A stretch of 9,965 nucleotides of DNA from Deferribacteres bacterium (GTDB lineage: Bacteria; Zhuqueibacterota; Zhuqueibacteria; Zhuqueibacterales; Geothermadaptataceae). The translations under genes were made by a program, and so were the position numbers. The DNA lies in assembly GCA_020633655.1 (NCBI GenBank), contig JACKDF010000036.1, positions 1-9,965 on the forward strand. The letters are read 5' to 3'. The notes below the pieces were generated by a model. The model had not been told where the DNA came from. It saw nothing but the letters and a program-made list of their open reading frames with translations, and did no database searches. Of this stretch, positions 6,121 to 9,965 are shown in pieces. The number at the start of each line of letters is the position of its first letter. Within the stretch, counting starts at the first letter, position 1.

Positions 6121-7552
6121 ACCACAGAATGGGACATCGGTGATTGCGACTGCTCCCTCACTGCAAAAATTTCTTGTTGTTCTGATGAAACAAAAAAAGC
6201 TGGTCGCAGGCATTTTCCTAACAACTTTTATTACAGTTGCTCTTTTCACGTTCCTGCAGACACCGCTGTACAGAGCAAGCGCAAAAGTGCTCATGGAGCC
6301 GGAGAAACTTTCGGATAGCATGGTGATGTTCAGGCTTTCACCATCGAGGGAACGAAATGAGCTCAACTGGTTAAATTCAGAAATCTCAATATTGCAAAGC
6401 AGACCAATCGCCGCCCGGATTGTGCAACAGTTCAATTTGCTGGAGCCAGAGGAAAACGGGAACAAACTTTCAGACGAGGACAAGCAGAAACAACTGGAAA
6501 GCGCAATTGATGATGTGCAGGAAAATTTAATTCTCGAAAGCGGACAGAACAGCAATATCATCAGCATAAGCTACGATTACAAGGATCCCCACATTGCAGC
6601 ACAAATTGTCAATGGGATAATCGATGAATATTTAAAATACCGCCTGGAAGTTTTTGATAATTCCGGGAATTACAAGTTTTACGAAAAACAGCTGCAGATC
6701 GTGGAAGAAAAATTGCGCAGTCTGGAAGAGAAAGAAGCACACTACAAACAGGATCAGAATATTTTTTCAACTCAGGAACAAGCCGAAGTGCTGAAAGTCA
6801 AGCTGACGGATTACGAGCGCAGTCTGGCTGCCGTGAGCACAGCGCTCATCGGCAAGAGGGCGAAATTGCGTATTGTGGAGGAACAGCTTGAGAACAATGC
6901 AAATATCAACATACCCTCGACGGAAGTAAGCGACAGTCCAAGCCGTGAACGCTATATCACGACCTTAAAAAGTCAATTATTGGAAATGGAAATTGAAAAA
7001 GAAACGCTGTTGCAGCGTTTCCGCCCGACCTATGAAAAGGTTGTTGAACTCACCGAACAAATCAACATAACACGCAAGAAAATCCGCAGTGAGATCCATG
7101 AAATCATCGAGCAGGAACGTGCGAGCATTCGGGCACTGGAAGCGGAAAAACAGAGTCTGGAGAAATTGATCGCCGGTTTGCGGGGAGATGTGCAGGCGCT
7201 GGCGCAGAAAGAATATGAAATTAAGCAGATAAATCGTGGTATTGAGGATAACCGCGATCTCTATTCAATTTTGCTCAAACAGCGAGAAGAAGCACGAATA
7301 TCCCTCGAGAAACTGAACAGTGGTGTTAATGTTAGAATTATCAATCCCGCCTTTCCATCACACATCCCTGTCTGGCCAAAGAAGGAACTCAATCTCATTC
7401 TGGGCAGCTTATTCGGACTCATCTTCGGACTCATCGTTGCCTTTATGGTTGACTATTTCGATGATACCGTAAGTACAATTCACGAGTTGTACCATGCAGC
7501 TGATCTTAAGGTTCTCGGTTCCATTGAAGAAAAACAGCGAGGACTCTTATAA
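6107..7552 (+). CDS. Wzz/GNVR-type polysaccharide chain-length or copolymerase protein
   Basis: This 481-residue inner-membrane protein has the polysaccharide co-polymerase layout. Membrane segment 1 lies at about residues 33-52 and is followed by a Wzz domain (YRASAKVLMEPEK, LNSEISILQSRPIAARIV). A long coiled-coil periplasmic region occupies about 190-400. A GNVR-like stretch (GVNVRIINPA, 406-415) leads into the proline-containing PVWPKK (421-426) and membrane segment 2 (428-447). The cytosolic tail resembles the end of this family that contacts a BY-kinase partner (DDTVSTIHEL and LKVLGSIEE). It controls polymer length and links synthesis to the export channel. Its kinase-like partner is encoded separately by the next gene, which overlaps it by one base (TAATG). 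Confidence 0.92.
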   Translation: MTVNKPQNGTSVIATAPSLQKFLVVLMKQKKLVAGIFLTTFITVALFTFLQTPLYRASAKVLMEPEKLSDSMVMFRLSPSRERNELNWLNSEISILQSRPIAARIVQQFNLLEPEENGNKLSDEDKQKQLESAIDDVQENLILESGQNSNIISISYDYKDPHIAAQIVNGIIDEYLKYRLEVFDNSGNYKFYEKQLQIVEEKLRSLEEKEAHYKQDQNIFSTQEQAEVLKVKLTDYERSLAAVSTALIGKRAKLRIVEEQLENNANINIPSTEVSDSPSRERYITTLKSQLLEMEIEKETLLQRFRPTYEKVVELTEQINITRKKIRSEIHEIIEQERASIRALEAEKQSLEKLIAGLRGDVQALAQKEYEIKQINRGIEDNRDLYSILLKQREEARISLEKLNSGVNVRIINPAFPSHIPVWPKKELNLILGSLFGLIFGLIVAFMVDYFDDTVSTIHELYHAADLKVLGSIEEKQRGLL

Positions 7553-8421
7553 TGGAAACCTTACGACAACCTGATCTCACATTTCTTCGGGAAATCTCAA
7601 ATAATGCATCCAGACCGAATTTATTCGTTGAGCGTGGCAGGAGCACCAAACCAAACAGCAAATACGGCACAAAAACAACGAACGCGTTACCCCACAGGAG
7701 TGCGGACACGGAATTTAAATCTGAAATTAACTTAGAGGTATTTGCTCCGGAGATCGATCAAATCGTTGACAATCTCGCTTTTGTAATGGACAAAAACGGA
7801 TTGCAAACCATCGGTGTTACCAGCGTTTTACCAAAGGAAGGCACTACAAGTATGGCTGTTGTGCTCGCACTCTCTTTTGCAGCCATTTTCAACAAGCCGG
7901 GCCGTGGCACATCACCCGACCTGCATTTTTTAGATAACCAGGGCAAGAAAAAGCACGGCGCACTGCTTATTGACGCCCAATTCAGCGCACCGGCGATCGG
8001 TGGATTTTTAAAAGAGACCTATGGAACGGGATTGATTGACAATTTGATTTCGGATATTTCATGGGTGAATTCAATTCGAAAAATATCACAGGCCAATTTA
8101 AGTGTTCTTCCGTATGGATCGCCTTCTGACTTAAAATGGCGCAAAGAATATGTCACAAAGCTCCATGAAATACTTGATGAAGTCAAACAATATTATGAGA
8201 TGGTTTTTATCGACCTGCCATCGGTTTTACAACATGCTAACAGCGTGTCACTCGCCGGAATGTGCGATGGCGTAGTGCTTGTGGTACAGGCAGATCGTAC
8301 GACAAAGGCGCAAATATTCGAATCGAAAAAAAGACTCCTCGCAAGCAATGTGAATATTATTGGCACTATACTGAATAGGAGTACACGTTTACTTCCCTCA
8401 CTCATTGGGAGTTTGTTCTAA
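7552..8421 (+). CDS. BY-kinase-like P-loop ATPase with degenerate Walker A (CpsD/Wzc-C type)
   Basis: This 289-residue protein aligns in pattern with the cytosolic tyrosine-kinase partner of Wzz proteins. The P-loop region GVTSVLPKEGTTS (residues 88-100) has T98 where the invariant lysine of GK[ST] is expected. The Walker A' strand is LLIDAQFSAP (138-147), keeping Asp141 but with Gln143 for the usual Asp. Walker B is VFIDLPSVL (218-226), followed by CDGVVLVVQADRT (238-250), typical of the family. There is no C-terminal tyrosine cluster: the chain ends soon after LNRSTRL. About 60 poorly conserved residues precede the domain, and a basic Gly-rich insert lies at about 116-136. It is inferred to be a catalytically impaired regulatory partner of the chain-length protein rather than an autophosphorylating kinase. 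GAGGA at 7539-7543 is a good ribosome site for the ATG. Confidence 0.82.
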   Translation: METLRQPDLTFLREISNNASRPNLFVERGRSTKPNSKYGTKTTNALPHRSADTEFKSEINLEVFAPEIDQIVDNLAFVMDKNGLQTIGVTSVLPKEGTTSMAVVLALSFAAIFNKPGRGTSPDLHFLDNQGKKKHGALLIDAQFSAPAIGGFLKETYGTGLIDNLISDISWVNSIRKISQANLSVLPYGSPSDLKWRKEYVTKLHEILDEVKQYYEMVFIDLPSVLQHANSVSLAGMCDGVVLVVQADRTTKAQIFESKKRLLASNVNIIGTILNRSTRLLPSLIGSLF

Positions 8422-8423
8422 AA

Positions 8424-8861
8424 TTGAGCACGAATGCACAACATATTCGCAGATTCAATCTGGCAAAGCTCAAAAATATGATGAAGGCGATTGCCCATCC
8501 GTCTGTCACGGAAAAATTTGAATTCTCGTCGGTGGAACAGATGCATGACATTTTACTGCGGGAAAGGGCACGCGCAGATCGAAATCATCACGAATTTTCT
8601 GTAATTGCCTTAGAACTTGGGAAACTGAAACGAAATTCAGACGTGCTTATGCGATTACATAAATTTCTGAACACCAGACTTCGGCGGATCGATGAGATTG
8701 GCTGGTTTACAAGGGAGCAGCTGGGTATAGTTCTACCCTACACAGATTCTGTTAGTGCTGCTCATCTCGCCAATGAAATGAGAAGACAATTCCAGGACGT
8801 CATCGCTGGAGAACAAGTGCAGATTTATGCTTATCCCTCAGTGTGGCCTTTTAAAAAGTAG
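8424..8861 (+). CDS. Stand-alone degenerate GGDEF-like domain protein
   Basis: This 145-residue protein has no firm assignment. The start LLRERARADRNHHEFSVIAL (residues 44-63) looks like the beginning of a GGDEF domain. RRIDEIGWF (87-95) then LGIVLPYTD (100-108) match the region around the active half-site. The GG(D/E)EF signature itself is absent; that position reads TREQLG (96-101), so diguanylate cyclase activity is unlikely. The chain stops after IYAYPSVW (134-141). From memory, similar domains are found fused in front of exopolysaccharide sugar transferases in some Planctomycetes; here the transferase is the separate next gene. This suggests a regulatory or scaffolding partner of that enzyme, perhaps sensing c-di-GMP or another ligand (inference). 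The TTG start at 8424 is two bases after the previous stop, with GGAG at 8408-8411. The in-frame ATG at 8478 has a poorer site. Confidence 0.65.
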   Translation: MSTNAQHIRRFNLAKLKNMMKAIAHPSVTEKFEFSSVEQMHDILLRERARADRNHHEFSVIALELGKLKRNSDVLMRLHKFLNTRLRRIDEIGWFTREQLGIVLPYTDSVSAAHLANEMRRQFQDVIAGEQVQIYAYPSVWPFKK

Positions 8862-8883
8862 AAATCGAGTAAGTCGATAAAAA

Positions 8884-9645
8884 ATGGATACCAATAATTC
8901 AGGCCCGAATCCCGATGAGAGACACGTTTCTCATTCAGATAAACCAAATGATCCTGCGCATTTCATAAGCGCACCCCGGAGCCTTGAAGCCTTCCTGGTC
9001 CCTCCTATCCCCTGGTGGAAACGTGGGATCGATTTAGCAGGAGCATCTATTGCATTGATACTCATGGCCCCTTTATTTCTGATTATCACAATTTTAATAA
9101 AAATAATCTCTCCGGGGCCGGCATTTTTTAAACAGGAGCGGACTGGCTATTTAGGAAAACCATTTACTATATGGAAATTCAGGACGATGCATGTTAATGC
9201 GGAAAGCACCGTTCATGAGGAGCATTGCCGTAATTCCATTTTAAACGACCTGGAGTTGAAAAAAGTTGAGAATGATTCCCGAATTTTTCCTTTTGGAAAT
9301 TTTTTACGGCAAAGCTGTATTGACGAACTTCCGCAGCTCTTCAATGTGCTGAAAGGAGAAATGAGTCTCGTCGGGCCTCGTCCCGATCTCCCTTATAATA
9401 TAAATGAATTAAAACGATGGCATTGTGCCCGTTTAAATGTTCCTCCCGGCATGACCGGATTGTGGCAAATTAACGGTAAAAACAGTACGACATTCACCGA
9501 AATGATTCGGTACGACATCGGTTATGAAAGGCATCTCTCTTTCAAGCTTGAAATGAAAATTCTCTTTCTAACAATCCCTGCAATCATCAAACAAGCCTGG
9601 CAGAGTTACCAGGAAAGCAGGCAGGAAAGCGAAACTTTAAAATAA
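8884..9645 (+). CDS. Initiating sugar transferase (monotopic phosphoglycosyltransferase)
   Basis: This 253-residue protein of the bacterial sugar transferase family transfers a sugar-1-phosphate from a nucleotide sugar to the polyprenyl-phosphate carrier, the first step of exopolysaccharide repeat-unit assembly. After about 40 polar residues comes WKRGIDLAG (45-53) and the membrane hairpin (about 52-75). The family motifs follow: FKQERTGYLGKPF (82-94), KFRTM (98-102), the catalytic Asp-Glu pair in CIDELPQLFNVLKGEMSLVG (145-164, Asp147/Glu148), GPRPDLP (164-170) and PPGMTGLWQ (187-195). It is the short form with only the catalytic domain, without the four extra membrane helices and CoA-binding-like domain of WbaP/WcaJ-type enzymes. 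It lies 22 bp after the GGDEF-like gene. Donor sugar specificity cannot be read from the sequence. Confidence 0.93.
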   Translation: MDTNNSGPNPDERHVSHSDKPNDPAHFISAPRSLEAFLVPPIPWWKRGIDLAGASIALILMAPLFLIITILIKIISPGPAFFKQERTGYLGKPFTIWKFRTMHVNAESTVHEEHCRNSILNDLELKKVENDSRIFPFGNFLRQSCIDELPQLFNVLKGEMSLVGPRPDLPYNINELKRWHCARLNVPPGMTGLWQINGKNSTTFTEMIRYDIGYERHLSFKLEMKILFLTIPAIIKQAWQSYQESRQESETLK

Positions 9646-9672
9646 AATACAACAACAAGGAAAGGTTTCATC

Positions 9673-9965
9673 ATGGTAAGGCTGGGCATAGCAGGACTGG
9701 GGTACTGGGGGCCAAATTTTGAACGTACATTTGCAAATTTAGCCGATTCTGAGATTACTGCGCTCTGTGACCTCAACGAAAAACGACTTCAGCATGGCGT
9801 TGAAAAAATGCCAGGCGTATTTGCAACACGAGACTTTGACGAGCTATTGCAAAAAGATATTATTGACGCTGTTGTTATAGTAACACCGACAAAAACGCAT
9901 TTTTCGCTGACGAAAAAAGCACTGGAAGCAGGGCTGCATGTATTTGTCGAAAAACCCCTGGCAAC
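9673..9965 (+). CDS. Gfo/Idh/MocA family oxidoreductase, N-terminal part, truncated by window end
   Basis: Translation from the ATG at 9673 gives 97 residues without a stop. It opens with a Rossmann NAD(P)-binding strand and loop, LGIAGLGYWGPNFER (residues 4-18), continues with ITALCDLNEKR (28-38), and reaches VVIVTPTKTHF (67-77) and FVEKPLA (91-97), where EKP is the family's catalytic-lysine motif. Members oxidise or reduce sugars and sugar nucleotides. The GLGYWGPN form is common in enzymes of surface-polysaccharide sugar synthesis such as WlbA-type UDP-N-acetylglucosamine(uronate) 3-dehydrogenases, which fits this operon, but the exact substrate is open. AAGGAAAGG at 9657-9665 is a strong ribosome site, and the gap to the transferase is 27 bp. 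Confidence 0.9.
   Translation, partial: MVRLGIAGLGYWGPNFERTFANLADSEITALCDLNEKRLQHGVEKMPGVFATRDFDELLQKDIIDAVVIVTPTKTHFSLTKKALEAGLHVFVEKPLA

Noticed and set aside
6067..6567. 166-codon minus-strand open frame opposite the Wzz-type gene
   Set aside because: Its Ser/Cys/Phe-rich composition is typical of an antisense shadow, and the opposite strand has a convincing Wzz N-terminus.
8478..8861. ATG start for the GGDEF-like protein at 8478 instead of TTG at 8424
   Set aside because: It has a weaker ribosome site and would leave a 56-bp gap in an operon with otherwise tight junctions. It remains possible, because the first 18 residues show no domain.
1..9965. CRISPR arrays, tRNA or rRNA genes, insertion-sequence transposases
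   Set aside because: No regularly spaced direct repeats, tRNA-like cloverleaf or conserved rRNA sequence, and no transposase reading frame were seen.

Overview
The window (about 10 kb, moderate GC) comes from a diderm bacterium: three proteins carry lipoprotein signal peptides and one of them is a Wza-type outer-membrane polysaccharide export protein. The PgsB-PgsC-PgsW set, a degenerate GGDEF-like protein beside an initiating sugar transferase, and strong Shine-Dalgarno sites on several genes suggest a member of the FCB/PVC-type phyla (for example a Calditrichota or KSB1-like lineage). That placement is an inference from gene content, not a measurement.

Left part (1-2132, + strand): two separately spaced genes encode exported lipoproteins. 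The first is an aspartate/glutamate racemase homologue that keeps both catalytic cysteines. The second is an M14-type (AstE/aspartoacylase-like) zinc amidohydrolase that keeps its zinc ligands, substrate arginine and general-base glutamate. The intergenic gaps hold clustered inverted repeats, including an 84-bp element with perfect 17-bp arms.

Middle part (2291-5006, - strand): a compact operon reads pgsB (Mur-ligase-like poly-gamma-glutamate ligase), pgsC (membrane partner, ATGA overlap) and pgsW (poly-gamma-glutamate system protein). It converges with the M14 gene. No CapA/PgsA-type metallophosphatase gene is present in the window.

Right part (5365-9965, + strand): transcribed divergently from pgsB is an exopolysaccharide operon. 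Its genes are an export lipoprotein, a Wzz/GNVR chain-length protein, a BY-kinase-like ATPase that has lost its Walker A lysine, a stand-alone degenerate GGDEF-like protein, an initiating phosphoglycosyltransferase, and the start of a Gfo/Idh/MocA sugar-nucleotide oxidoreductase that runs off the end. Starts and stops overlap or lie within about 30 bp, so this is probably one transcript.

Taken together, the window looks like a cell-surface polymer island combining a poly-gamma-glutamate system with an exopolysaccharide system. The most interesting idea is that the two lipoproteins beside pgsBCW form an extracytoplasmic module that trims glutamyl polymer and interconverts D- and L-glutamate. 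This is inferred from family and neighbourhood only.
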